64,000 nt of DNA from an uncultured Bacteroidales bacterium (GTDB lineage Bacteria > Bacteroidota > Bacteroidia > Bacteroidales > Muribaculaceae): NCBI GenBank assembly GCA_902800715.1, contig CADCFN010000009.1, positions 1 through 64,000 of the forward strand, in the 5' to 3' direction. The position numbers and the translations under genes were made by a program. Positions 51,183 through 59,618 of this stretch are shown piece after piece; position 1 is the stretch's first letter, and each line of letters begins with the position of its first letter. Below the pieces are notes generated by a model that did no database searches, was not told the origin of the DNA, and saw only the letters and a program-made list of their open reading frames with translations.

Positions 51183-52070
51183 ATGACTCGAACTGAACTA
51201 ATAAGTAGCATAGGACATGTTAAGGTCGCTTTTATTGGAAGGTCCAATTCCGGTAAGAGTACGTTGGTCAATGGATTGTGTAATAAGTATATCGTTCCCG
51301 AGTGCTCTCATACTAGCACAATGTTGACATCATACTTGGGGCGTATCCCAAAAGCTGTCAAGGATTGTGCGATTATGGATTCACGTGGAAAGCTGAAAGA
51401 TTATTCGTTTTCAGAGTTTCGAGATACAGTTACTTACACAGAGCAGTATTACGATAACTTGAAAAGTCGATATGTTGACAAGTATGCGTTTATAAATGTC
51501 AGGCATCAGTTGTCTAGAAATGGTATTGTACTCATTGACACCATTGGTATTGGTGTCAATGAGTATGACACACGACGGACTGCAGCCGTTACTAGAGGTG
51601 CTGATATAATAGTTTATCTATATGATGCATTGGATTGTGCTAATCTAAGAATGGCAGATATGGAGTTTTTGACCAGTATTGTCTTCCCAAAGGGTCGGAA
51701 ACCTCTTTTGCCTTGCGATCGCATATTTTTTGTTCCCAATAAAATTGACATGGTTTCATCGGTTACCGAGCTTTGCAGGGATCTCAAGTGCTGTTTTCTT
51801 AATTTTGTGTCTCCGTTGTCAAATGATTATGAGCAGTTATGTAATAATATAATTCCCATTTCTAGCTTGTATTACAGGCTGGCTACAACAGGGCCACAAA
51901 AGCTTCCTGTGCGTAGCCATTTTCAGGATAAAGAGAGTTTTGAGATTGCCCATGAAATTGCAGTAAATGAGAATGATATTTATGAGCGATTGAACGATTC
52001 GCTTATTGTGATGTCTAATGTAAAAAAATTAATTAATGCTATATCTCAGATTAGCAAAAGTATTTCTTGA
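51183..52070 (+). CDS. Short dynamin-like GTPase (G domain only), 295 aa
   Basis: G1 GRSNSGKST (19-27), G2 in HTSTMLTSYLG, G3 DTIG (119-122) and G4 NKID (186-189) align with the 763-aa GTPase, including the shared CSHTST/MHTST block. The protein ends shortly after the G domain and lacks the long helical stalk. It could be a truncated dynamin that pairs with another island protein as its stalk. Located 5 bp after the large GTPase; its stop codon lies just before the ATG of the next gene. Confidence 0.82.
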   Translation: MTRTELISSIGHVKVAFIGRSNSGKSTLVNGLCNKYIVPECSHTSTMLTSYLGRIPKAVKDCAIMDSRGKLKDYSFSEFRDTVTYTEQYYDNLKSRYVDKYAFINVRHQLSRNGIVLIDTIGIGVNEYDTRRTAAVTRGADIIVYLYDALDCANLRMADMEFLTSIVFPKGRKPLLPCDRIFFVPNKIDMVSSVTELCRDLKCCFLNFVSPLSNDYEQLCNNIIPISSLYYRLATTGPQKLPVRSHFQDKESFEIAHEIAVNENDIYERLNDSLIVMSNVKKLINAISQISKSIS

Positions 52071-52075
52071 GTAAT

Positions 52076-52579
52076 ATGGATAAGGAAAAATTTAGAGAAT
52101 TGTGGCAGCGGACCATAGATGCCGTTTCTGTTGAAATCAGGAGGCGGGTCATTAGCAAAGACCGTCACCTGATAAGCAATATTAATTCGTACTATAGGGT
52201 TAGGTTGTTGAACGGTTTGTGGTATTCAACCACGCTGGTAAACGATAATAATGAGTTCCTGACCGCAGTTTACGATGAGTCACCCGAGAAGTATGTGAAG
52301 ATTAAGCGATATCTGTATGCCAACACAACTCTCATTAGCGAAGATGAAGAGAGCAAGCTTGTTGGTAAGATTATGCTTATTTCTGGCGGACTTGGCTCTA
52401 TAATGAGTGCAATGAAAAAGAATCATAAGCTATTGATTGTCACATTGGGCTTTTCTGCTCTTGGATATTTCTATGCTAAACACAATCAAGACAAGATTAT
52501 CTCTCAGGCTAAGGAAATTGTCACTCAAAAGCTTGTTTCTATCGGCAAGGAGGTTGAACGAATTCTTGATGAAAAATAA
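52076..52579 (+). CDS. Membrane-hairpin protein, paralogue 2, 167 aa
   Basis: Paralogue of the 45988 product: KFRELWQRTIDAVSVEIRRR and NGLWYSTTLVNDNNEF are shared, and the C-terminal amphipathic helix (AKEIVTQKLVSIGKEVERILDEK) is similar. The central hydrophobic part (IMLISGGLGSIMSAM; LLIVTLGFSALGYFYA) can form a short membrane hairpin. ATG 52076 is used; an in-frame TTG at 52067 overlaps the previous stop. It is the last gene before a strong terminator. Confidence 0.73.
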   Translation: MDKEKFRELWQRTIDAVSVEIRRRVISKDRHLISNINSYYRVRLLNGLWYSTTLVNDNNEFLTAVYDESPEKYVKIKRYLYANTTLISEDEESKLVGKIMLISGGLGSIMSAMKKNHKLLIVTLGFSALGYFYAKHNQDKIISQAKEIVTQKLVSIGKEVERILDEK

Positions 52580-52706
52580 ATATCGGATTCATTCATTATT
52601 GTATGTGACTTTGATTCATAATATGAATTTAATTTGTAAATAAGGATAAGAATCTTTTATAGCATAAAACAACAGGAGATGCTATCTCTCACTGTTACAG
52701 TAGATT

Positions 52707-52750
52707 ATAACAACGCGGGTCCCCGATATGGGATTCGCGTTGTTATTATT
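52707..52750 (+). terminator. Strong terminator ending the island operon
   Basis: ATAACAACGCG (52707-52717) / CGCGTTGTTAT (52736-52746) with a GGGTCCC...GGGA interior, followed by TATTTTGACTTTTTT. It separates the first eight island genes from the next M48 gene. Confidence 0.85.
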
Positions 52751-52841
52751 TTGACTTTTTTGAAGGTAATTCTAGCTAGTTTATCATTCATTATGCACTC
52801 TATGGTTTGTGAACAGTTTAATGAATAAAAACAGTAGAATT

Positions 52842-53729
52842 ATGACAGACTTTGTAAAAACATTTGTGCATCCTGAAGATGCCGCAGCATTGGAACTGCT
52901 GAAGAAGGTTCCCGGCTTTGACAAGTTGATGAAGAAGGTCCTTGACCTTGGTGCAGAGCGCATGCTCTATGGTGTAAACATGGCATCCAAGATCCGTATC
53001 TCGGAGCGTCAGAAGCCTGAGCTGTATCACCGCTTAGTTAAAATCTGCAAGCGCTTGAATATCGACGTGCCTGAGCTGTATTTGGAAATGAATCCTGTAC
53101 CTAATGCTTATACGTTTGGTGATACGCGCATCTGCATTGTGGTGACTTCTGGACTTCTCCAGTATCTCAAGGATGATGAGGTGGACTCAGTTTTGGCTCA
53201 TGAGTGCGGCCACATCCTTTGCCACCATGTACTCTATAGCACCATGGCGCAGATTATCACAGAGGGCGGCGCAGCTTTCGGCCTGTTAGGTCCCTTCTAC
53301 CTGCCTCTTGAGTACGCTTTGCTGTATTGGAGCCGTAAGAGTGAACTATCTGCCGATAGGGTTGGCGCCCTTGTCTCCGGTGTGGATACTGTAGTACGTA
53401 CGCAACTCCGTCTCGCTGGAGGCCCCGAGGAAATCACTTCGGATATCAATATTGAAGAGTGGGCTTCCCAGGCGGATAGCTACGAAGATATCCGTACTGC
53501 AAGCAAGTGGGATAAGTTCCTTCAAATCCTGGCTGTGTCAAGCCTCGACCATCCTTTTGCCGCAGTACGCGTTAGGGAAATCATGAAGTGGACTAAAACT
53601 GATGGCTATCAACAGGCGTTTGAGTATATTGATCACCATGAGGTGACCGTCAAGAATGAGTGCCCACGTTGCCATGCTGAAGTGAGGCCCGAATTCCAAT
53701 ACTGTCCATATTGCAACAACAAGTTGTGA
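52842..53729 (+). CDS. M48-like zinc metallopeptidase with C-terminal zinc ribbon, paralogue 2, 295 aa
   Basis: HECGH at 120-124 (VLAHECGHILCHH) and the third ligand Glu168 in SELSADRVG define an M48 peptidase. The C-terminus has a zinc ribbon CPRCHAEV...YCPYCNNK. A moderately hydrophobic stretch (GAAFGLLGPFYLPLEYALLYW) lies between the zinc ligands. The start MTDFVKTFVHPEDAAALELLKKVPGF agrees with how related proteins begin, so ATG 52842 is preferred over the GTG at 52809 or ATG 52821. It follows the island terminator and its base composition is less A/T-rich than the island genes, so it may be a separate unit. Confidence 0.85.
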   Translation: MTDFVKTFVHPEDAAALELLKKVPGFDKLMKKVLDLGAERMLYGVNMASKIRISERQKPELYHRLVKICKRLNIDVPELYLEMNPVPNAYTFGDTRICIVVTSGLLQYLKDDEVDSVLAHECGHILCHHVLYSTMAQIITEGGAAFGLLGPFYLPLEYALLYWSRKSELSADRVGALVSGVDTVVRTQLRLAGGPEEITSDINIEEWASQADSYEDIRTASKWDKFLQILAVSSLDHPFAAVRVREIMKWTKTDGYQQAFEYIDHHEVTVKNECPRCHAEVRPEFQYCPYCNNKL

Positions 53730-53806
53730 TATATCGGGATAATTCAACACGAAATGTGTTTCCATAGAGTTTCTTTTTATCGTTAAACTATTAATTTTTA
53801 GTAACT

Positions 53807-53875
53807 ATGATTTCGACAGGAGCTTTAATCAAGACTGCGATTTTCATTTACAAGTATTGGATGATTTGCTTGTAA
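53807..53875 (+). CDS. Possible 22-residue hydrophobic peptide
   Basis: ATG 53807 to TAA 53873-53875 encodes MISTGALIKTAIFIYKYWMI plus Cys-Leu, a single short hydrophobic helix. The 53730-53942 stretch is otherwise empty and ends in a strong hairpin. It could be a small membrane peptide, the leader of a small RNA, or chance. Confidence 0.25.
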   Translation: MISTGALIKTAIFIYKYWMICL

Positions 53876-53942
53876 ATCGCTAGTCACAGCAACCGCTGAT
53901 TTCAAGCGGGGAGAGTCAACTAACATGTTTCACTTTATCGTG

Positions 53943-53978
53943 CCGTCCAAAGTTTGAACTTTGGACGGTTCACTTTTA
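53943..53978 (+). terminator. Strong terminator after the second M48 gene
   Basis: CCGTCCAAAGT / ACTTTGGACGG stem with a 4-nt loop, then TTCACTTTT. Confidence 0.85.
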
Positions 53979-54133
53979 TGGACTGGATATTATGAAATAG
54001 GTCCTAAATAATAACACGATGTATTGAAGAGAATCTATGTTAGACTGTAATAAGAAGTGTCAATTATATGACTTTAATAGTTAATTTTATCAAATCTTAT
54101 TGGCTCTTTAGATGTTTTTCTGTGATTAATGAC

Positions 54134-54141
54134 TATATTTG
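54134..54141 (+). promoter_or_regulatory. -7 box upstream of the WG-like gene
   Basis: TATATTTG 28 bp before the ATG at 54169. Confidence 0.5.
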
Positions 54142-54168
54142 TCCTATTATAAACAATATTAATAGCTT

Positions 54169-54639
54169 ATGAATGACTATATACCTTTTATGGATCAACA
54201 TCCAGAGTTGAAGTTGGTTCCTGCGACAAGCGTCAAAACAAAGATTAAGAATTTCCACAATCGTTTTGACTATGTCCAAGATTTGAATCGTAAGGGTGAT
54301 AAAGGCTCCAAAGAACTTTTCCATTTATTGGTCAAGGATGGCAAATTTGGTGTCTTAATGCACTCTTCAGGATTGTTCAGTAGTACTGATAGCATTGCCT
54401 TGCCTGCTGTTTATGATTCCGTTTACTTCTTGTTTAAAAAGGAAAAATCGTTTGGAGCAATTATCCAACTAAAAGGAAAGTTTGGGTTGTACTTTTGGGA
54501 ATATGGGTCATTTAAGAATAGTCACTACACTGTTCAGCCTGAATATGATTCAATGGAGCTACTCGACAACAAGCGCCTCAAGGGTGTGAAAGATGGTAAC
54601 ATAACGTATTTTGATGAAACCGGTCACATCTTGAAATAG
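54169..54639 (+). CDS. Small WG-repeat-like protein, 156 aa
   Basis: Contains two or three degenerate beta units of the WG/KWG type: LLVKDGKFGVLMHSSGLF, AIIQLKGKFGLYFWEYG and VKDGNITYFDETG, each a 'DGKxGxxx' turn followed by a predicted 'xxYDSxxxL' strand (AVYDSVYFL, PEYDSMELL). No signal peptide, so cytoplasmic. Preceded by its own -7 box and followed after 46 bp by another small gene. Function unknown; WG-like repeats usually mediate protein interaction. Confidence 0.65.
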   Translation: MNDYIPFMDQHPELKLVPATSVKTKIKNFHNRFDYVQDLNRKGDKGSKELFHLLVKDGKFGVLMHSSGLFSSTDSIALPAVYDSVYFLFKKEKSFGAIIQLKGKFGLYFWEYGSFKNSHYTVQPEYDSMELLDNKRLKGVKDGNITYFDETGHILK

Positions 54640-54685
54640 AGAATCATGTCACACCTTACTGTTTCAGATATTTCGGAGAAAAGTT

Positions 54686-55120
54686 ATGGATATTAAGGTT
54701 GGATTTACTGAAATTGCAGAGTATACCCGAGAAAAGTTGGGTCAGGAAGTGGTGTTATCATTTATTGACGAGAAGTCAGCAAATGTGAGCAGTGTGGTTA
54801 AAACAACTATTCCCTATGTCAACAAGGAGGTGTCCAAGGAGGTGAGCGTTAAGCTCTCTGACATCAGGTTGGTGGGGGAGGATTTGCAACTGCATTTCGA
54901 TGCCGGTGTGATGATCAATTTCTTGGCTCCCATCATAGTGAAAATATTGCCCGACTCAGTGGTTGAGCGTGGTATTGTCGATTTCCCCGACAATGCGACC
55001 ATAGTCGTACACTTGAACAAAGTGAAAGCTGGGCGTGAGATGTTGCGGCATATTGAAGTCCGTTCTATTGGCTTTAATGAGACTGCTGCAATAATCAATT
55101 TCAAGTTGCGCACTGTTTGA
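54686..55120 (+). CDS. Protein of unknown function, 144 aa
   Basis: A soluble alpha/beta protein without signal peptide or cysteine motifs (VGFTEIAEYTREKLGQEVVLSF; KVKAGREMLRHIEVRSIGFNE). The repeated hydrophobic/charged alternation suggests a lipid-binding-like beta sheet, but this is weak. It ends before a strong terminator that marks the right end of the A/T-rich island. Family unknown. Confidence 0.65.
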   Translation: MDIKVGFTEIAEYTREKLGQEVVLSFIDEKSANVSSVVKTTIPYVNKEVSKEVSVKLSDIRLVGEDLQLHFDAGVMINFLAPIIVKILPDSVVERGIVDFPDNATIVVHLNKVKAGREMLRHIEVRSIGFNETAAIINFKLRTV

Positions 55121-55160
55121 GTTGCTTGTTGCACATTGGATTATTAATCGATAGGATAAA

Positions 55161-55195
55161 CGAACTGGAGCATCTATCTCCAGTTCGTCTTTTTT
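55161..55195 (+). terminator. Terminator at the right end of the island
   Basis: CGAACTGGAG / CTCCAGTTCG stem, 7-nt loop, then TCTTTTTT. Confidence 0.9.
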
Positions 55196-55338
55196 GAGGG
55201 TGGTAGGCTTGAGATTAATGGGTATGGCATATTCGGGAGATGTTGAAAAGGGTGTGTAATCAGTGTGAAAATCAGCGAGGAAATACAAATTTTTGTCAAA
55301 TATGGCGTCTAGAAGGGGGCTCATTGAAATATTATGAG

Positions 55339-55346
55339 TAATTTTG
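55339..55346 (+). promoter_or_regulatory. -7 box of the DUF2723 gene
   Basis: TAATTTTG 72 bp upstream of the ATG at 55418. Confidence 0.5.
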
Positions 55347-55417
55347 TCGTTTGCTAGATAGAAAACAATCAAGAACTAACAAAATACAAACAAAACTATT
55401 TGACAAGAGAAAAGACG

Positions 55418-58400
55418 ATGAAGAAGTACAAGCTCATCAACAATGTGCTGGGATGGCTCATCTTTGTGGTGGCAGCGGCGACCTACCTGCTGACTATCGA
55501 GCCTACCGCCAGCTTCTGGGACTGCCCGGAGTTTATTGCCCAAGGTTTTAAAACAGAAATCGGCCACCCGCCTGGCAACCCCATCTTTATTCTTGCCGCC
55601 AATTTTGCCAGCAAGTTTGCTGGTGGTAACGTGATGGCAGTCGCCAAGTGTGTCAACGCGATGTCGGCGATTTTCAGTGCGCTGACCATCCTGCTGCTGT
55701 TCTGGTCCATCACCCATCTGGTGAAGAAACTGGTGGTGAAGGATGGCGAGGAGGACAATATGTCCCTGGCCCAGTACCTCGTTGTGATGGGCAGCGGCAT
55801 CTGCGGCGCCCTGGCCTATACCTGGAGTGACACGTTCTGGTACAGTGCCGTCGAGGCGGAGGTGTATGCGTTCTCGTCGTTCTGTACCGCACTGGTATTC
55901 TGGCTTATCCTGAAGTGGGAAAACCGCGCCGACGAACCCGGCAGTGACCGCTGGATTGTGCTGATTGCCTATGTGTTTGGTGTGTCGCTCGGCGTCCACC
56001 TGTTGAACCTGCTGTGTATCCCCGCAATCGCGCTGATTTTCTATTACCGCCAGTGTCGTGCCAAAGGGCAGCCCTCATCGGCTAAGGGTTCGCTGATTAC
56101 GCTGCTGATTTCGTTTGTCATTGTGGGTCTGATTCTGTACGGTCTGGAGCCTGGTTTCGTGGAGATGGGCCAGAAGTTCGACCTGTTCTTCGTCAACACG
56201 CTGGGCATGTCGTTCAACTCCGGCGTCCTGATTTATGCCATCGTGCTGCTTGCCGTTCTGGCATGGGCCTTGTGGGAGCTGTACAACAACAAGAGCGACC
56301 TGCGCATCAAGATTTCGTTCGCCCTTGGCATTCTGTTGTCTGGCATGCTGTTCCTCGGTGACAGCCTGTTGATTCCCCTGGTGCTGTTCATCGCATTGTG
56401 CGTTTATCTGTTCAAGTTCTGTGTTCGCATCCCCGTGCGCGTGTTTACCAACATCGTGGCGTGTGTAATGGTGATTTTCATCGGTTTCAGCTGCTATGCG
56501 CTGATTCTGATTCGCAGTTCGCAGAATACGCCCCTTGACGAGAACTCTCCCAACAACACTTTCTCGCTGGCGAAGTATCTGAGCCGTGAGCAGTATGGTG
56601 AGACGCCGCTGCTGTATGGCCGCACGCTCTACAGCGATATCATGTACAGGCAGACCGCTCAAGGCACAATGGAGCCCGCCACCAAGGAGGGTCCCATGCA
56701 GTATGCCCCCGAGGTAAAGACCAGTCCCGACCAGCCCGACCGCTACAAGGAACTCGGTCCCAAGAAGACTTATCAATACAGCCCCGAGCAGAACATGCTC
56801 TTCCCGCGCATCCACGACGACAAGCACGAGCGTGAGTATGTCGAGTGGCTGGGTATGCAGGGCACCCAAGTCCAGGCAACGACGCAGCTTGATGCCGACG
56901 GCAATCCTGCCGGTACCGAGACCAAGATGAAGCCGACGATGGCAGAGAACCTGCGCTTCTTCGTTGACTACCAGCTGAACTACATGTACTGGCGCTACTT
57001 TATGTGGAACTTCGCAGGCCGCCAGAATGACCTTCAGGGCATGGGTGAGATTACCCACGGTAACTGGATTTCGGGCTATTCGTTCATCGACAACCCGCGT
57101 CTGGGTGACCAGAGCCTGCTGCCCGACGATTTGGGCAAGGGCAACAAGGGCCACAACGTGTTCTACATGCTGCCGTTACTGATGGGTATCATCGGCCTGT
57201 TGTGGCAAGCCTACCGTGGCCGCCGCGGCATTGAGCAGTTCTGGGTTGTGTTCTTCCTGTTCTTCATGACAGGTATCGCTATCGTGCTCTACTTGAACCA
57301 GACGCCGAGTCAGCCCCGTGAGCGAGACTACGCTTACGCCGGCTCATTCTACGCCTACAGCATCTGGATTGGTATGGGTGTTGCTGGATTGTGGAGCCTC
57401 GTGATGTGGGCCCTCAAGAAGAAAGGCAAGAAAGCCGCCAAGGAAGAGGAAAAAGCCGCTTTGGCAGAAGCTACCAATCGTAGCGGTGTTGCAACCGCTA
57501 TTGCCGCAGTCGCTGCCGTCATCGGTCTGATTATCCCCTTGCAGATGGTTAGCCAGACCTGGGACGACCACGACCGCTCGGGACGCACCGCAGCCCGCGA
57601 CTTCGGCCGCAACTATCTGTCCAGCGTAGCGCCCAACGGCATCATCTTCTGCAACGGTGACAACGACACCTTCCCCCTGTGGTACCTGCAGGAGGTCGAG
57701 GGTTACCGCACCGACGTGCGCGCCGTCAACCTGAGCTACCTGTCCACCGACTGGTACATCAGCCAGATGCAGCGTGCCGCCTATGAGTCGGCTCCGGTGC
57801 CCATGCAGGCCGGCAAGGAAACCTATGCCTATGACGACCGCCAGTTCTGCTACTTCATGCAGCCCGATGATACGCCCACCGAGGCACTCAAGTCCCTGGC
57901 GTTCATCTATGGTCCCGAGAGCAAGAACAACCCCTACGGCATCACCGAAATCCGTTATCCCAAGGTTTTCATTCCCGTGAATGCCGACCAGGCCATCAAG
58001 GCCGGTGTCGTGCGCGAGGAGCAGCGTGACCTGATTCAGGAGTCAATCAACCTCGACTTGCAACGCATGGGCAGCGGCATGACCGCCAGCCAGCTGATGT
58101 CGTTCGACATGGTTGCCAGCAGTATCGCTCAGGGTTGGAATCGTCCTTGCTACTTTGCCATGACGGTGCCCAGCAGCTATTACTTGGGTCTGGATCCCTA
58201 TCTGCGTTTGACGGGTATGGTCTATCAGGTAACCCCGCTGGTGAGCAACATGGAAAACGGCGAATTGGCAGTATCTACCGATGTGATGTATGACAACGTG
58301 GTGAACAAGTTCATGTGGGGCGGTCTGGACAAGGCTAAGCCCGGCGAGATTTATCTCGACGAGACCGTGAGCCGCATGGTGACCACGACGCGCAGCGCCA

Positions 58401-58966
58401 TAATTGACCTTGCCACCAGTCTGACCGAGGAAGGAACGATGGCCAAGCACGGCATGATTGCTGTCCCCGCTGGTATGACCCAGGAGGCATACACTGCCGA
58501 CCGTTTCAAGAAGGCAAAACATGTCCTCGACCTGATGATGGAGAAAATGCCCACCGCAACCTGTCCGTTCACCGTGCAGATGGGTGAGCAGGTGGCACGC
58601 GTGTACTATACCCTTGCCAAGGTTGGTGGTGATGAATCATGCTTGGCAAAGAGCAATGCGTTGCTCGAGAGCGAGATTCTGCGCTATGGCAATTACCTGC
58701 GCTTCTATCAGTCGCTCGATGCTTCGCAGTATGAGCGCCTGAGCACCTATGACAAGTTCGTCGACCGTCAGTACATGCTTTATCTGCTCCAAGACTACTA
58801 CAAGCAGTGTGGCGAGGAGAAGTACAAGCAGATTATGGACAAATTGGCTGCCGCCGGTGTTAACATGCAGCGCCTGCAGTCCTATCAGCAGTCCTATGAC
58901 AACGCCATGATGCAGCAGCAGGCTCAAGAGGAGTCTGCCGAAGCCATGGGCGGAGAAGAGGAATAA
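55418..58966 (+). CDS. DUF2723 multi-pass membrane protein (TMEM260-like), 1182 aa
   Basis: Residues ~1-400 and ~595-720 hold about 12 membrane helices. The first luminal loop has the family signature TIEPTASFWDCPEFIAQGFKTEIGHPPGNPIF, whose Asp/Glu residues are typical of GT-C type glycosyltransferases. Human TMEM260, which shares this domain, is a protein O-mannosyltransferase, so a role in lipid-linked-sugar-dependent protein glycosylation is plausible (inference). A periplasmic domain (CNGDNDTFPLWYLQEVEGYRTDVR) and a helical C-terminus follow. ATG 55418 is used rather than TTG 55400. Large and well conserved in Bacteroidota; core-like composition. Confidence 0.88.
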   Translation: MKKYKLINNVLGWLIFVVAAATYLLTIEPTASFWDCPEFIAQGFKTEIGHPPGNPIFILAANFASKFAGGNVMAVAKCVNAMSAIFSALTILLLFWSITHLVKKLVVKDGEEDNMSLAQYLVVMGSGICGALAYTWSDTFWYSAVEAEVYAFSSFCTALVFWLILKWENRADEPGSDRWIVLIAYVFGVSLGVHLLNLLCIPAIALIFYYRQCRAKGQPSSAKGSLITLLISFVIVGLILYGLEPGFVEMGQKFDLFFVNTLGMSFNSGVLIYAIVLLAVLAWALWELYNNKSDLRIKISFALGILLSGMLFLGDSLLIPLVLFIALCVYLFKFCVRIPVRVFTNIVACVMVIFIGFSCYALILIRSSQNTPLDENSPNNTFSLAKYLSREQYGETPLLYGRTLYSDIMYRQTAQGTMEPATKEGPMQYAPEVKTSPDQPDRYKELGPKKTYQYSPEQNMLFPRIHDDKHEREYVEWLGMQGTQVQATTQLDADGNPAGTETKMKPTMAENLRFFVDYQLNYMYWRYFMWNFAGRQNDLQGMGEITHGNWISGYSFIDNPRLGDQSLLPDDLGKGNKGHNVFYMLPLLMGIIGLLWQAYRGRRGIEQFWVVFFLFFMTGIAIVLYLNQTPSQPRERDYAYAGSFYAYSIWIGMGVAGLWSLVMWALKKKGKKAAKEEEKAALAEATNRSGVATAIAAVAAVIGLIIPLQMVSQTWDDHDRSGRTAARDFGRNYLSSVAPNGIIFCNGDNDTFPLWYLQEVEGYRTDVRAVNLSYLSTDWYISQMQRAAYESAPVPMQAGKETYAYDDRQFCYFMQPDDTPTEALKSLAFIYGPESKNNPYGITEIRYPKVFIPVNADQAIKAGVVREEQRDLIQESINLDLQRMGSGMTASQLMSFDMVASSIAQGWNRPCYFAMTVPSSYYLGLDPYLRLTGMVYQVTPLVSNMENGELAVSTDVMYDNVVNKFMWGGLDKAKPGEIYLDETVSRMVTTTRSAIIDLATSLTEEGTMAKHGMIAVPAGMTQEAYTADRFKKAKHVLDLMMEKMPTATCPFTVQMGEQVARVYYTLAKVGGDESCLAKSNALLESEILRYGNYLRFYQSLDASQYERLSTYDKFVDRQYMLYLLQDYYKQCGEEKYKQIMDKLAAAGVNMQRLQSYQQSYDNAMMQQQAQEESAEAMGGEEE

Positions 58967-59000
58967 AACGGGTTCAACTGTGTGATACAACCTCATTGCG

Positions 59001-59618
59001 GTGTTAGTTGAACGTCCACCTCTGTTGTACAGAATGTTATTTCCCGAGACCGTGTGGCGCATCCACAAGCGCGACCACACGGTCTATTTGACCTTTGACG
59101 ACGGACCCATCCCCGAGGTCACTCCATGGGTACTCGACACGCTCGACCGCTATGGCATCAAGGCCACCTTCTTTATGGTGGGCGAGAACGTGGAGCGGCA
59201 TCCCGAGCTGTTGCAGGAGGTGCGGCGCCGTGGCCACAGCGTGGGCAACCACACGATGAGCCACCTGCAGGGCGCCCATGTGGGCACCAAGCACTACTTG
59301 CACAACGTCTTCCGTGCCAACGAACTGATAGGCAGCACGCTGTTCCGTCCGCCACACGGCCTGCTGCGTTGGGGGCAGTCCAAGGTGTTGCGTTCGCGCT
59401 TCGCCATCATCATGTATGACCTGGTGACGCGCGACTACAGCCGCAAGCTCACCGGCGAGCAGGTGCTGGCCAACGTCAAGCGCTATGCCCGCAACGGCTC
59501 GATTATCGTTTTCCATGACTCGCTCAAGGCCGAGAAAAACATGAAATATGCCCTGCCGCGCGCCATTGAGTGGCTGCAAAGTAAAGGTTATAAATTTGAT
59601 GCCATACCCGAACTATGA
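59001..59618 (+). CDS. Polysaccharide deacetylase (CE4/NodB) family protein, 205 aa
   Basis: Metal-dependent N-deacetylase fold: TFDDGPIPEVTPW (catalytic base and metal Asp), NHTMSH (HxxxH metal ligands), RPPHG, and the C-terminal SIIVFHDS. I chose GTG 59001, giving VLVERPPLLYRML, because related Bacteroidota proteins as I recall them begin with MLIERPP. There is no signal peptide, although the N-terminus may associate with the membrane. Substrate uncertain (peptidoglycan or another amino-sugar). The 3' end overlaps queG by 20 bp, indicating cotranscription. Confidence 0.9.
   Translation: MLVERPPLLYRMLFPETVWRIHKRDHTVYLTFDDGPIPEVTPWVLDTLDRYGIKATFFMVGENVERHPELLQEVRRRGHSVGNHTMSHLQGAHVGTKHYLHNVFRANELIGSTLFRPPHGLLRWGQSKVLRSRFAIIMYDLVTRDYSRKLTGEQVLANVKRYARNGSIIVFHDSLKAEKNMKYALPRAIEWLQSKGYKFDAIPEL

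Noticed and set aside
44640..55340. A/T-rich island as a prophage or integrative element
   Set aside because: No integrase, structural, lysis, relaxase or attachment-site sequence is visible.
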